A program made the translations under genes and the position numbers. The notes beneath the pieces are model-generated. The model saw only the letters and a program-made list of their open reading frames with translations, had not been told where the DNA came from and did not search any database. From contig CAXXEH010000003.1 of NCBI GenBank assembly GCA_963677935.2, forward strand, positions 992,001 through 1,056,000: a stretch of 64,000 nt of DNA, given 5' to 3'. Source of the stretch: JAAFHB01 sp963677935 (GTDB taxonomy: Bacteria > Bacteroidota > Bacteroidia > Bacteroidales > Prolixibacteraceae). Of the stretch, positions 26,287-37,338 are shown in pieces. The stretch's first letter is position 1; the number at the start of each line of letters is the position of its first letter.

Positions 26287-28641
26287 TTACTCCACCACCT
26301 TAAAATAACGGGTAGAACTATTCCCCTGCTCATCAACAATCAACAATTTATGATTTCCGGTAGATGGAGAGGAGGCCATCTGATGAATATCCCTGGTGGA
26401 ACCAAGATAGGTATCATCGAGATGCCAAAATATTGTTGCTCCCGCTTTTCGGTGAGCTGCCTGAAAAATCACCTCTCCCCGATGACCTTCATTGCTTTTG
26501 GGAAGATATACCATCAGGCGGTCGTCGGGATAAATAAGCTCAACCATCTGAATCTCTCCCCTTTGATTGCTTCCGGGTAGCCATGATGGCAATGTCCGGT
26601 AACCGGGATGGTACTTCCGGTAGTAGTATTCCATAGCTGGAGGAAGTATAAACCAGTTTTCATTCACAATCTTATCCTGAGGGTAGCACTCTGAATTTAC
26701 GAGAAATTGCCGGTTGGCATCGAGGTGAATTTTAGTATGATAGGGACATGGCACACTCGTCAGACAAGTGGCAGGAACCATCAGGGTATCTGTTTCATTA
26801 CAGTTAACCGAAGCTCTGTAACCACTTTCACGACAAACAGCTACGGGTAACATACCGGAAAGGGGCTTTTCAAACCAATGAGATGAGCCGACTAAGGAAC
26901 TAAGTTCAAAAAGGATGGGTGCAGCTGCTGTTCCTCCTGTCAGTCCCGGACGCCCTTCACCATTGGCATTTCCAACCCATACTCCTATCACATATTCGGG
27001 GTTTAACCCTATGGCCCACCCATCCCGAAATCCGAAACTCGTACCTGTTTTCCAGGCCAGTCGTCCGGAGGAGGAGAGCTGCTGCCAGCCGGCCTCCTCT
27101 TCCGGACGGTTTAATTCGGTTAACACCTTAAATGTCTGCCAGATCGATGCTGCGTGAAAAATAAATTTTCCATCGGGCACATCTTTTCCAGCAGGCGAAG
27201 GGAGTAGATCAACCCGATGATAGTCACCCGAATGATAAAGCCCTTTTTCATTATACCTGTTTAATACCCTTGCCATCGAACCATAAGCGGATACAAGTTC
27301 TTTTAGCGTCGCCTCCCCTCCCCCAAGAATCAACGATAATCCGTAATATCCGGCATCCTGATTAAAAGTAGTCAGGCCGATCCTTTTTAGAATATCCAGA
27401 AAGCGAAGAGGGGTATAATTTTTAAGCATAAAGACTGCCGGGACATTCAGGGAACGAATCAGAGCGGTGGATGCCGGGACTGCTCCTCTAAACTGAAGAT
27501 CAAAGTTTTGAGGAGCATAACCCGAGAAGTAGAGAGGAAGGTCGGGCATCAGTGCGTCAGGCATCATCTTACCGCCATCGACCATCGAAGCATACAAAAA
27601 CGGCTTCAGAATGCTCCCTGTGCTCCGGCGGGCTTCATTCATATCAACTGCTCCTCCATGGAGATCACTCCAGTCGGCATTGCCAATATAAGCCAGTATT
27701 TTACCCGATTTTACCTCAGCAACTATGCAAGCAGCATTGTAAATCTGGTTGCCCGTTAATCGTGGCATCTGCTGGCTTATAATCCGCTGTGCTGCAATTT
27801 GTAAACCACTGTTGATTGTAGTTTTAACGATTGCCTTTTGAGCTGATGAGGAAAATTTATTTAAAAGATGATGCGCCAGATCAGGTAATTGTTCGGGCTT
27901 TCCGGGCAACGGTTCTGAGATGGCCAGTTCGTAGGTTAATGAATCTAGGGTATGATTTTTCAATAAATTTCTTAATAATTTATCCCTTTTGCGTTTGAGC
28001 TGATCGCCGTTTTTACCTGGAAATAGCTGCGAAGGGGCATTCGGTAAAACTGCCAGTCCCGCCGATTCTCCCCAGGAAAGCCCCTTGGCAGAACATCCAA
28101 AATAACGCCAGGCTGCAGCCTCCAACCCCACAACATTCCCTCCAAAAGGAGCGTGAGCCGCATAAAGAGAGAGAATTTCATCCTTTGATCTGGAAGATTC
28201 CAGGCGAAGAGTGAGGATTACTTCGACTAGTTTTTCCCAAACAGAGCGTTTTACCCCATTGCGTGAAAGCCTTACAACCTGCATCGATAGGGTACTTGCG
28301 CCACTAACAATTTTATGTGCACGAAAATTCTGACCGATAGCCCGTACGACTGAAAAGGGATCAATACCAGGATGATAACAAAATTTCCGGTCCTCAAAAT
28401 GGATAATGCATTGCCTGAATTTATCAGGAACAGTATCCTGCAGGGGAAACCTCCATTGACCGTCATCGGCAATTTTAGCTCCCAGCAGAGATCCGTCGCT
28501 GGCTTCTACAACAACACAATATGGCGCATCAAAATGAGCAACCGGAATCAAAAAAAACAGAAAAGAAATCACAATTGCACTGGTAATCAGTTGGTGTTTT
28601 TTTACAATTCGAATCAGATTCTTTTCTGCTATTTGTTTCAT
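26287..28641 (-). CDS. pbpC: Penicillin-binding protein 1C
   Basis: Bifunctional peptidoglycan synthase of 784 aa in the inner membrane. One N-terminal TM segment (about 17-35), then the GT51 glycosyltransferase with HFEDRKFCYHPGIDP (catalytic Glu) and GASTLSMQVVRLSR. The transpeptidase has STGSILKPFLY (active-site Ser in SILK), RSLNVPAVF (SxN) and WKTGTSFGFRD (KTG). The C-terminal biPBP_C domain ends the protein. It lies downstream of the alpha-2-macroglobulin gene in the same direction, the standard pairing for PbpC. Confidence 0.94.
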   Translation of the reverse strand: MKQIAEKNLIRIVKKHQLITSAIVISFLFFLIPVAHFDAPYCVVVEASDGSLLGAKIADDGQWRFPLQDTVPDKFRQCIIHFEDRKFCYHPGIDPFSVVRAIGQNFRAHKIVSGASTLSMQVVRLSRNGVKRSVWEKLVEVILTLRLESSRSKDEILSLYAAHAPFGGNVVGLEAAAWRYFGCSAKGLSWGESAGLAVLPNAPSQLFPGKNGDQLKRKRDKLLRNLLKNHTLDSLTYELAISEPLPGKPEQLPDLAHHLLNKFSSSAQKAIVKTTINSGLQIAAQRIISQQMPRLTGNQIYNAACIVAEVKSGKILAYIGNADWSDLHGGAVDMNEARRSTGSILKPFLYASMVDGGKMMPDALMPDLPLYFSGYAPQNFDLQFRGAVPASTALIRSLNVPAVFMLKNYTPLRFLDILKRIGLTTFNQDAGYYGLSLILGGGEATLKELVSAYGSMARVLNRYNEKGLYHSGDYHRVDLLPSPAGKDVPDGKFIFHAASIWQTFKVLTELNRPEEEAGWQQLSSSGRLAWKTGTSFGFRDGWAIGLNPEYVIGVWVGNANGEGRPGLTGGTAAAPILFELSSLVGSSHWFEKPLSGMLPVAVCRESGYRASVNCNETDTLMVPATCLTSVPCPYHTKIHLDANRQFLVNSECYPQDKIVNENWFILPPAMEYYYRKYHPGYRTLPSWLPGSNQRGEIQMVELIYPDDRLMVYLPKSNEGHRGEVIFQAAHRKAGATIFWHLDDTYLGSTRDIHQMASSPSTGNHKLLIVDEQGNSSTRYFKVVE

Positions 28642-28719
28642 TTACGGTTATTTAATCACATTACCCACTGACTGTGATCTTTGGCAATTAATACAAAATG
28701 TTATAATTGTTTAGTCAAA

Positions 28720-31700
28720 TTACTTAGCGATCACCACCTTCATTCCGGAATTATTGGCAGTTACGCTATTGTTGTACATCGCCTCACATTGAACAGGTGG
28801 TAGAAAGTAAGATCCTGAATAGGTGGCATTCAGCTTAACCTTGAACTCCTTTTGTTCATTCATCTTCAGTCCAAAATAGGTTAGGACGCGATCATCACGA
28901 ATATCACGATAATCAAACTGCGACCCGGTTTCGCCACCAAATAGCCGTTCATTGATAATTTCCCATCCGGAAGGAAATACCTGTGTCAGTGCCAGATTTT
29001 CAATCTCAACAAAACCGGTATTCTTAACCCTTACTATTGCATTAAAATCTGTCCCTTTGGGAATATTTGCAACATCAACCAACTTTCCGTCGGAACCAAT
29101 ATAAGCCACATCCAATTTTAATCCATTTTGCTTTGCCGGAATATCAACGTTTAGAGGAATGCCTTTCTGAATGATTGTGACATACAGATCTGCAGATGAC
29201 ATATTCCCAATTTTTACAGAAATTTTACCCTCAAATTCAGGAACTGTTTTGGAATAGGCCACTTTTTCCAATGAAATCTCTTCCGTCTTTCCGTTGAGTG
29301 TCAGTTTGAATTTATTTTTGTCGCCTGAATGACTCTCCTTACCTACGAATCGCGACATCGCCACAAGACAACCTGCGGTCGTTTGTGTGCTCATCCACTG
29401 ATCGCTGCAAAGAGCCGAGGAGATGGATTTAGCCACACCAAAAGCCTCCGTTTTTCGCTTCATTAACGTCAAAGTTTCAAGCAACAGGGAACGGTCACGC
29501 AATGAAGATCCAAAAGTAACTCCCGGGTTTTGATAATCTTGTGGTTCAAGCTTTGTCATATCCACCATCTGTTCAGCAACCTCAGGCCGTGAGGCCATTA
29601 CATAAGCGGCAGCAAGTTCCCATCTGGCTTCAATGGGCAGATTTGGTGTTTCGCGAAGCCTGTTCATTGCGCCAATTGCCGGGGCATTCGCCAATGCAAG
29701 TGTATAAAGTCGGTAAGCCTGATCAAGAACCATTCCACGATCACTTAACTCTTTACGCCAATAATTGGCAGCTTTTTTCTGAAAATTCAGCCATCGCTTT
29801 TTCACTTCAACCGGAATGACAAAACCAATATTTTCGGCTTCAATCATAAAATTTCCTGCCCAGGAGGTGCCCCATAATGAGGGGTATTTATTCCCAGGCC
29901 AGTAGCTAAAACTACCATCTGCCAATTGGAATTTGCGAAGCTGGTCAATTCCAGATCTGATATTCATCTCTATTTCACCCTTACTTTTAGGATCAAGGGT
30001 AGCAAATTGATTAATCATCAATTGTGAAAACGCAGCTGAAACGGTTTGTTCGATACATCCATGCGGATAGTTGATCAGGTAATCGAGCCTTTTTCCCAGG
30101 TTCATGGGTAGTGAACCTGATATTTCAATCACCGTTGAACCTGTTCCGGGAGCTCCGGGTGCTTTTAATGAAAATTCCCTGGTTTGTGATCCATTAACGA
30201 CCTCTGTCTGACTGGAGACAATCATTGGATTTGGGTTACGAATATCAACTTCAACATTGTAAACAGCCTTCTCTTTTCCCGAGCGGGCAGCAACAACAAT
30301 CGTCCCTTTTCCTGTTTTCAGACCTGTTTTTAAGCTAAACCGAATATCCTTTTCACCAGGTTCAGCAAACGCGACCTTTACTTGATCGTTTCCGTTTACC
30401 GAAAACAATGCATTTGGAGTGATAGTAATCTCTGCCTCTTTTACGGAAGCATCCTGTGTAAATACAGATACCGGCAATTCAATTGTTTCATTTATTCCCA
30501 CAACCCGCGGAACTGTGGCCAGAACCATTAGCGGATCCCGAACCGGAACCGCCTTTTCGGTCGCCCCAAATGCGTTATCCGAAGCCCCAACAACCATAAA
30601 TCGCACTGATCCAGTATATTGAGGCAAAGTAACAGCATGTTTTTGCTTTGCATTCCGACCAAGTGTAAATGGCCCTAGAAAACGGACAACAGGTTTAAAA
30701 CGCTGGGCTTTCTGTTTCGACGGATCGGGCAATTGATCACTCCCCCCGACTGCAAAAAGTTTTTCCAATTTTCCTCCATAAGCACCTAAAACATAATCAT
30801 ATAAATCCCAGGTTTTTACCCCAAGAGCTTCCCTTGCAAAAAATGTACTCCATGGATCAGGAGTTTTATATCCAGTCAGATCGAGTAATCCCTCATCTAC
30901 AATTGCCAGCGTATAGTTCATCGCTTTCCCATTAGCCTCACTTACTTCAACTGTAAATTGTTGTTGAGACCGAAGTTCGTTCGGAATTTTCAGAACTGGT
31001 AAAATATGGGTGTCGGGATTCTCAACGTTTATCGAAATGACACCATAAAGTCGGATAGGACGATCATTGACTGTCTGTCCATGAGGCTGCAAGTAGGTGA
31101 TCGAAAGATAAATATTTGGCGCCATTTCAGGTTTGGCCTTAAAACTCACCTTTGTTTGACCCATTTTAGTATCAATCCAGAATTTATCCAGTATGGATGA
31201 ACCATTTTCAACCGAGACCAGTGCCTTACCATCTTGTGAACTTGGAAAACTCACAGTGATCTCCTCTCCCACCTTGTATTTCTCCTTATCAGCCGAAAAA
31301 CTCAGCATTGTGGCGCCACCTTTATCATTTGCGGCACTGCCGTAAGGCCAATCGAGATAAACAGTTCGCGAAACACTATGACCATCAGGAAGTTTTGCGA
31401 TAAACAAATATCTACCCCACTCCTCGTTAGGAATATTGAATTTAAAATTCACCTTTCCGGAAGAGGTCGAAAGCCTCCGAATAAGAATTGGTTTATATTG
31501 TTCCTGAGTCACATAATTGGCAAGATAATCTTCCGAAGCATCCCACCACCAGCGCCAATCAATTTTATAAACTGTCAGATCAACAGATGATTCGGTGAGA
31601 TCGCCATCAGGATCAACTACAACCAGATCCATTTCATTCACCTTTCCTGAAGAGAGCATTGAGCGGGTTGGATCTTCGTCAGGAAATCTGATTCCTACGT

Positions 31701-34224
31701 ATTTAGAAAATGGAGAAACCACTTTACTGAACTGTGAGATACTAAAATCGCCTCCTGGTTCAAATATACGTGGAGTAAAGACTGCCTCAAGTTTTCCGGG
31801 CGCATTGGAAAGTGAACCAAAATTAATCGGAAAACTGACATCTCCGTTCTCATTCAGTTTGCCATCGAAAATGGTTTGTTCTGCCGATTCGAACTTGACT
31901 ACCTGACTATCAAAAGAATAATTTGTATATTTTGGGAAAGCGGTTTTTCCCTTTCTAAGGACCATATCGACTTTTGCCTTCATTGATGATGCCGGCGTCC
32001 CGTGCAGCCATTTGCCATTTAATGAAGCAATCAGATTCCTGTTACCTGCCTGAAGCTGGGCCGTAGAGGTGTTGAATTGCAGTTTTAACCTGTTAGGTTT
32101 CACTGTCTCAATTCTGATTCGTTTGGTAAACTCTGCACCCCCAACCTTTGCCACAAGTCGCCAGTTTCCTGTAGGGGCATCTGTTTTTGTAGCCGTTCTC
32201 AGGGTGGTAATATTTCCGCTGAGCGGCAAAACAATCTTTTGTTCAAGTTGCTCAGCAGGTGTATACAACTCGAAAATTACGGGGTGATCAGGCGCCAATT
32301 TATTGATTTTATCCTCAATAATTAATGATACAAACAATGAATCACCCGGGCGCCATACCCCCCGCTCGCCATATAAAAATCCTTTCAATCCCTTTTGAAG
32401 CTCATTCCCGCCAACATCAAAACGGCTTAATTGCAATGAGACTTCATCACTGATTTTCAGATAACCGATATCACTCCCGTTCTTTGCAACAATCAAAAAT
32501 GGGGTTCTGTCAACCTGAAGTGTGATCATACCTTCGGCTCCTGTTAATCCGTTAGAAATCAACTGTGATTGAAAATCAAAAACAGAAATTTCGGTACCCG
32601 GCTGTGGCTGTGCAGTTAAAAGATTTGTGGCAACCACCAGCAATTGGTTATCCATTCCTTTTTTGGCCAGCAATCCTAAATTCGAGGCAATTACATTTTT
32701 TGTAGTATTCCTGTTCTCGGTAAAATACGAGAGATAGCATGGATTATTTCTGTTCTTCCAGTCGTATTGGTCACCTTCATATTCATCCCAGTTTTCTTCC
32801 TCGTTAACATAGGAACCTGAAAGCCATTCCTCATCATCTTTGACTTTATCATTCCGCTTAATGCTTTTAATCTGAGCATCATCGCTGCATGGATAAAGTG
32901 AATATTCGGGGCGCATAGAAAGCTGAACCTGATAGATAGCACCTGGCTCTATTTTAATTAAATCATTTATTTTAAGACTGTAAGCACTCCACTTATTCAG
33001 AATAACGGCATGTATTCCAGTCAAAGGGAGTACTCCGCGATAAACAGGACGGCCAACATTTTTGAGTGAATTGTACTCATCCAGATTGTTGGATTGAAAA
33101 AACTGGTGATAATTACCTGAAAAAATCTTAACAATACGAATATCGACGGTCGTGAGGTTTACGGTTTCAAAAGGGATTACCAATCCATCTGTCGCTGGAA
33201 CAATGTTTCCTTTACCAATAAAACGGATTGCAGGTTTTTCCGATTCAAGTGATATGGAAATATGGGTATCCTGCCCCAGTCTAGTCCCATAAAAATTCTT
33301 TAAAGCTCCAAAAACTTCGAGTTCGTGTTTGCCAATAACCTCCTGTCGTGGAATTAGTTTAACCTTATTATCCTCTACCGACACATCAAATTCGATACCA
33401 TGCATCATAAACAAGCCTTCTGTCTCCTGATCAGGATCAAGCGGGTCAGAAAAAGTAAGTTCAATAAAAGGGGTTGATCCTGAGACTACTTTTCGGTCCA
33501 ACAAACTAAAATCACCTGAAGCAGGAATGACAACTTCCTGATCACCTTTCCGGTCTGCTGAAATTGGATTGCCGTTCCACTGTATCCTTACCTTTCCGGG
33601 ATTATCATTTCTCTTTAAATCTGTAATCACAAATTGATGAACCATCCGACTCCCCGGATGATCCCATCGAATTGGCAATTTTAATCCATTCTGTTCTCCC
33701 TGAAGTATCTTTTCAACCTTCTCTGCAGCAAATAGATCGCTTGTATTTAAGGTACCTGATATTTCAGTTTTCAGCTCACCGTTTATCCGGTAACTTCTTA
33801 TTCCATCAATGCCAATTGTAAAATCAGCCTCCAAAGTTCTGATCTGAAATTTAAACTGAGTCATTGCCTCAGGTACAGCCTTTATCTTTCCTAAATTAAA
33901 GGTGACCTGATAAATCTGTCCGGATCGAAATGGTTTGTCAGGATGAAAGACAAGAATATGCCCTTCCGATAAAGTTATCTTACCCCCAACCTGCGGATCG
34001 AATTGGACTAAATCAGACGGGATTTGTTCCTGATTCACCTGACCAGATACCGAATTCAAATTGATTCGAATATCCTCACTGATGCCAATCACCCCTGAGG
34101 TGTAAGCGGTGATGTATTCGGAAAAGGCAATAGCATTTGAAACTGTTTTCTTATTGCCCATATGACAGGAAATCAGGAAAAAAAAGAGGAAAAAAATGGT
34201 ACTGAAATAAATAGCGCGTTTCAT
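28720..34224 (-). CDS. Bacterial alpha-2-macroglobulin lipoprotein (thioester type)
   Basis: 1834 aa. The start MKRAIYFSTIF is chosen over upstream in-frame codons because it opens a lipoprotein signal ending FLFFFLISC. Repeated MG-type beta domains fill the first 1100 residues. Then come an A2M segment with ALGVKTWDLYDYVLGAYGG and the thioester motif GCIEQT near residue 1390 (Cys and Gln kept), followed by the helical TED domain (YWPGNKYPSLWGTSWAGNFM). Thought to trap proteases and protect the envelope together with PbpC, whose gene follows 78 bases later. Confidence 0.92.
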   Translation of the reverse strand: MKRAIYFSTIFFLFFFLISCHMGNKKTVSNAIAFSEYITAYTSGVIGISEDIRINLNSVSGQVNQEQIPSDLVQFDPQVGGKITLSEGHILVFHPDKPFRSGQIYQVTFNLGKIKAVPEAMTQFKFQIRTLEADFTIGIDGIRSYRINGELKTEISGTLNTSDLFAAEKVEKILQGEQNGLKLPIRWDHPGSRMVHQFVITDLKRNDNPGKVRIQWNGNPISADRKGDQEVVIPASGDFSLLDRKVVSGSTPFIELTFSDPLDPDQETEGLFMMHGIEFDVSVEDNKVKLIPRQEVIGKHELEVFGALKNFYGTRLGQDTHISISLESEKPAIRFIGKGNIVPATDGLVIPFETVNLTTVDIRIVKIFSGNYHQFFQSNNLDEYNSLKNVGRPVYRGVLPLTGIHAVILNKWSAYSLKINDLIKIEPGAIYQVQLSMRPEYSLYPCSDDAQIKSIKRNDKVKDDEEWLSGSYVNEEENWDEYEGDQYDWKNRNNPCYLSYFTENRNTTKNVIASNLGLLAKKGMDNQLLVVATNLLTAQPQPGTEISVFDFQSQLISNGLTGAEGMITLQVDRTPFLIVAKNGSDIGYLKISDEVSLQLSRFDVGGNELQKGLKGFLYGERGVWRPGDSLFVSLIIEDKINKLAPDHPVIFELYTPAEQLEQKIVLPLSGNITTLRTATKTDAPTGNWRLVAKVGGAEFTKRIRIETVKPNRLKLQFNTSTAQLQAGNRNLIASLNGKWLHGTPASSMKAKVDMVLRKGKTAFPKYTNYSFDSQVVKFESAEQTIFDGKLNENGDVSFPINFGSLSNAPGKLEAVFTPRIFEPGGDFSISQFSKVVSPFSKYVGIRFPDEDPTRSMLSSGKVNEMDLVVVDPDGDLTESSVDLTVYKIDWRWWWDASEDYLANYVTQEQYKPILIRRLSTSSGKVNFKFNIPNEEWGRYLFIAKLPDGHSVSRTVYLDWPYGSAANDKGGATMLSFSADKEKYKVGEEITVSFPSSQDGKALVSVENGSSILDKFWIDTKMGQTKVSFKAKPEMAPNIYLSITYLQPHGQTVNDRPIRLYGVISINVENPDTHILPVLKIPNELRSQQQFTVEVSEANGKAMNYTLAIVDEGLLDLTGYKTPDPWSTFFAREALGVKTWDLYDYVLGAYGGKLEKLFAVGGSDQLPDPSKQKAQRFKPVVRFLGPFTLGRNAKQKHAVTLPQYTGSVRFMVVGASDNAFGATEKAVPVRDPLMVLATVPRVVGINETIELPVSVFTQDASVKEAEITITPNALFSVNGNDQVKVAFAEPGEKDIRFSLKTGLKTGKGTIVVAARSGKEKAVYNVEVDIRNPNPMIVSSQTEVVNGSQTREFSLKAPGAPGTGSTVIEISGSLPMNLGKRLDYLINYPHGCIEQTVSAAFSQLMINQFATLDPKSKGEIEMNIRSGIDQLRKFQLADGSFSYWPGNKYPSLWGTSWAGNFMIEAENIGFVIPVEVKKRWLNFQKKAANYWRKELSDRGMVLDQAYRLYTLALANAPAIGAMNRLRETPNLPIEARWELAAAYVMASRPEVAEQMVDMTKLEPQDYQNPGVTFGSSLRDRSLLLETLTLMKRKTEAFGVAKSISSALCSDQWMSTQTTAGCLVAMSRFVGKESHSGDKNKFKLTLNGKTEEISLEKVAYSKTVPEFEGKISVKIGNMSSADLYVTIIQKGIPLNVDIPAKQNGLKLDVAYIGSDGKLVDVANIPKGTDFNAIVRVKNTGFVEIENLALTQVFPSGWEIINERLFGGETGSQFDYRDIRDDRVLTYFGLKMNEQKEFKVKLNATYSGSYFLPPVQCEAMYNNSVTANNSGMKVVIAK

Positions 34225-34281
34225 AGGGATGAGGTTGGATGCGTGAATATTAAAAGCGGCAAAAAATCGTAAAGCTTTAGT

Positions 34282-34312
34282 CAAAAATACCAATTCAATT
34301 ATTATCACCAAA
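34282..34312 (-). promoter_or_regulatory. Promoter of the alpha-2-macroglobulin–pbpC operon
   Basis: On the minus strand TTTG (34309-34312) and TATTTTTG (34282-34289) are separated by exactly 19 bases, a full match to the Bacteroidota TTTG-N19-TAnnTTTG promoter. The start codon is about 57 bases downstream. Confidence 0.65.
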
Positions 34313-34339
34313 GTAATAAATGAAGATATTAATCAATAT

Positions 34340-37006
34340 TTAATCAGTCATCCAATTTTCAATTTTTAATTCCTCTGGTTTTATTTTATGCACCGAGGTG
34401 ATGACAACTTCTTTCGTTAAACCAGGCAGCAAATCAAATGAATTGTCATCAAACCAGACGGATGGTGTTTGTTTATCCGACAACTTTGCTTCTGCATTTT
34501 TCCATACCAGATGTACCAAACGGGCATATTTGTCGGTCGAAATTTTGACTTTCGTTTCCCATTTATCACTCAATTGTCTCTGACCCGACATCGTCATTAC
34601 CAGTTTAGGTGTTTCCCATGTTATGTTTTTCCAGCCATCGGCAAAGTAACTCACAACATCCTGTTGAACGCCATTGATGACAACGCTTAAGAAATAAAAA
34701 GAATTTTCTGTTGAGACAGTCTTGTTTGATTTGCGACGGAAAAACTCATGTGTACAATTTTTATCCTGATTAAAACCAACAGATTCTTTCCAGATTACTT
34801 TTCCAGACAGATTTTGTTGGCCATAAACCGCTTTTACCACAATCTTATTTGGCGTTTCGTTAGCCACTGCAAAACGGATCACACTGTCTCTTTCAAATAT
34901 AATGGGTAAGAGCGGCTTACAGGCTCTTTTGGCTGAATAAAAGGCCGGCTTTGGCTGGTAATAGTAATCAATGATTGACCAGTTTGAAGTGGGCCAGCAA
35001 TCATTGTACATCCAACTCATCGTCCCACCATTATTTGGCCTGTCGTAACGGGCACTTTCATACTCAGCGCGGGTCTGTTCAAGATGCGTCGCCTGACCAT
35101 ATTTCACATATTCGTGAAGTGAATTAATTTTTCCAAAAATATCACCTGCAATAAACATCGTTTGTTCGAAGTGTGGTAGATTGGCATGTCCTCGTTGTAT
35201 GTGATAAATCCAGGCATCGTTCGGTGGCCAAATATTCTGAGGTTTGAAAAATGATTTTATGGTGTTTTCGTTTGACGGGCCCTGGATGCAAAATTCGGAA
35301 TCAAAAGAGCAAGGGGTATTAAAATGTTTACGCCACTGGGCAGGATTCTTTCCACAATTAAAAAGTGCAAATTTCCAGCTACTGATGTGTGAATTCCCCG
35401 AATTGGGTAAATTGCCAAAATCTTCGCGCGACATTGGGCTTGATTCGATGTACGGGACATCCAGTGCATAACGCCCCACCAGGCCACGTAAAATCATCGA
35501 ATATAAAACTTCATCACCCTTCAATCGATCCACTTTCCATTTTCCCGATTCTTTAGTCTCTTGAATATCTGATTGTTTATCGGCTACGACATCTTTTGGA
35601 TGGATCCATGAATAGACATCCTCATTGGTTCCACACCACAAAACAATGGATGGATGATTTTTTAACCGGTCAATTTGATATTTAGCTTCAGGTATAATTT
35701 CATCCATCAGTTTAACGGTAGGATAACCTGCACTGGCAAACATAAAATCCTGCCAAACCATTAAACCCAACTCATCACATATCTCATAAAACTGATCTTT
35801 TTCGTAAATCCCTCCACCCCAAATACGGATCATATTGAAATTTGCCTCTTTGGCTTTTTCAAGATAAAACCGATACTTTTCGGGACGAATACTTCCCGGC
35901 CAGATCTCCATTGGAATCCAGTTCGAACCTTTGCAAAAGATCTGTTCATGATTAACCAGTAGTTCAAAAGCATATCCAAGACCAGCCTCCTTTGAAAACG
36001 GTTTTTCGTGAATTGTTGCTTCACGGATACCGAATTTTCCTTTACGCACATCGGTAACTACCCCACCCACAATCAGTTTTGCTTCATAATCGTAAAGAGG
36101 CTGTTTCCCATAACCATTGGGCCACCACAACTGTGGATTAGGAATCGCATAGTACTGATACGATTTATAAGTTGCATTTGTTTTCTTATCTATCTTATCA
36201 TTGATATTTAAGCCATGACCCTGAATATTTACCTGGATTTCGTATCCTGCTTCCTTTGCCAGCTTACTTACTTCGAAGTTTAAATCGACCCTTCCTTCGA
36301 TAAAAGGATGTACTCCAAAATCTGTAAATTGATATTCTCCTCCGGTCTCAATATATACATCTCCGGCAAAGCCTATTCCTGGTAGAGGAAGAGCCCAGTC
36401 CCAGCCAAAATTGAATTGTGGTTTTCGTAAAAAAGCCCTTCGTTCGTTCCAGCCGCGCAATTCATCCAGCCGCTTTCCACCCATTAATTCGTTTACAGAT
36501 AAGAACCTAACAAATAGTTCATTCCCTTTATCTTTTAGTATTTTATTGACATTAAACCGGTGCGGGTAAAAAGCATTTTTAATATCCCCAAGTTTAACGC
36601 CGTTGAGCCATACTTCTGAAGAACCATCAACAAAATCGAAAATCAGATCTGTATTTCTTGTTGTTACAATGTTGGCGTCAAATTCGAGTCGGAACCACCA
36701 CTCTTTTTCGGTCAGCCAATAAGCCTGACGGGCCAAAGTATCAAATAACAAATCGGGTAATATCCCCTGTTTCATTAATTCAACATTTACATCACCAGGC
36801 GCCTTAAACTTTAACCATCCATCATCGGGATAATCAGGTATCTTTATTGCTTCCCCTTTCTGAGGATCGACACCTTTAAATTGCCAGATATAAGCTGGTT
36901 GATTAGCATTTAGAATTAGTTTCTGCGATTTCCATCCTTCTCCCGCAAAGAGGTAAAAATGTGCGAACACCAAAATACCGGACAAAACAAGGTCTCTTAC
37001 TTTCAT
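34340..37006 (-). CDS. Glycoside hydrolase family 2, beta-mannosidase type
   Basis: 888 aa from MKVRDLVLSGILVF, chosen because it starts a Sec signal peptide; three further Met codons lie just upstream in frame. A GH2 sugar-binding domain (WWFRLEFDANIV; VDGSSEVWLNGVKLGD) and Ig-like domain precede the TIM barrel with NMIRIWGGGIYEKDQFYEICDE and the acid/base region WCGTNED, the mannosidase form of the GH2 NE motif. The nucleophile Glu is likely in the CSFDSEFCIQG stretch. It cuts terminal beta-mannose from mannans or N-glycans in the periplasm. Neighbouring genes are not glycan-related. Confidence 0.88.
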   Translation of the reverse strand: MKVRDLVLSGILVFAHFYLFAGEGWKSQKLILNANQPAYIWQFKGVDPQKGEAIKIPDYPDDGWLKFKAPGDVNVELMKQGILPDLLFDTLARQAYWLTEKEWWFRLEFDANIVTTRNTDLIFDFVDGSSEVWLNGVKLGDIKNAFYPHRFNVNKILKDKGNELFVRFLSVNELMGGKRLDELRGWNERRAFLRKPQFNFGWDWALPLPGIGFAGDVYIETGGEYQFTDFGVHPFIEGRVDLNFEVSKLAKEAGYEIQVNIQGHGLNINDKIDKKTNATYKSYQYYAIPNPQLWWPNGYGKQPLYDYEAKLIVGGVVTDVRKGKFGIREATIHEKPFSKEAGLGYAFELLVNHEQIFCKGSNWIPMEIWPGSIRPEKYRFYLEKAKEANFNMIRIWGGGIYEKDQFYEICDELGLMVWQDFMFASAGYPTVKLMDEIIPEAKYQIDRLKNHPSIVLWCGTNEDVYSWIHPKDVVADKQSDIQETKESGKWKVDRLKGDEVLYSMILRGLVGRYALDVPYIESSPMSREDFGNLPNSGNSHISSWKFALFNCGKNPAQWRKHFNTPCSFDSEFCIQGPSNENTIKSFFKPQNIWPPNDAWIYHIQRGHANLPHFEQTMFIAGDIFGKINSLHEYVKYGQATHLEQTRAEYESARYDRPNNGGTMSWMYNDCWPTSNWSIIDYYYQPKPAFYSAKRACKPLLPIIFERDSVIRFAVANETPNKIVVKAVYGQQNLSGKVIWKESVGFNQDKNCTHEFFRRKSNKTVSTENSFYFLSVVINGVQQDVVSYFADGWKNITWETPKLVMTMSGQRQLSDKWETKVKISTDKYARLVHLVWKNAEAKLSDKQTPSVWFDDNSFDLLPGLTKEVVITSVHKIKPEELKIENWMTD

Positions 37007-37338
37007 TTCTAAGTTGTAAAGATTATTTGACATAAGAAGCATCAAATGTATTAAATCACCGAATATCTACAACGAATTTATTTTAGATAATTCGTTTGAA
37101 TTAATTTAAAAGGACTTGCACCCGCTTGAAAATACACTGGCAGAGAGCTTCAAAGCGAACTACGAGACAGACATATTCAGAATGCCATAAATTTGCCAGT
37201 CAAATGGACCAACAATTTTAACTTGATAGAAATTATCAATTTCTGTTTCCAAATGGCACTGAGTATAAACCAGGCAATACCGGAAGTTTGTTTTAGTTGA
37301 TAACCAGGGTATTACCTGGTTTTAACAAGGGAGGAGTG
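37007..37338. other. Intergenic region between GH2 and LOG genes
   Basis: No gene recognised. A hairpin lies near its right-hand end (separate entry). The rest is AT-rich and shows no tRNA, no clear promoter match and no repeat shared with the rest of the window. Confidence 0.5.
37302..37321 (-). terminator. Hairpin downstream of the LOG gene
   Basis: AACCAGG / CCTGGTT form a 7-bp stem with a 6-base loop 18 bases past the stop of the minus-strand LOG gene. There is no good T run on that strand, so it may act as a stabilising hairpin. Confidence 0.35.

Noticed and set aside
37007..37338. Possible gene remnant or tRNA between GH2 and LOG
   Set aside because: No cloverleaf, no conserved frame and no similarity to anything else in the window could be recognised.
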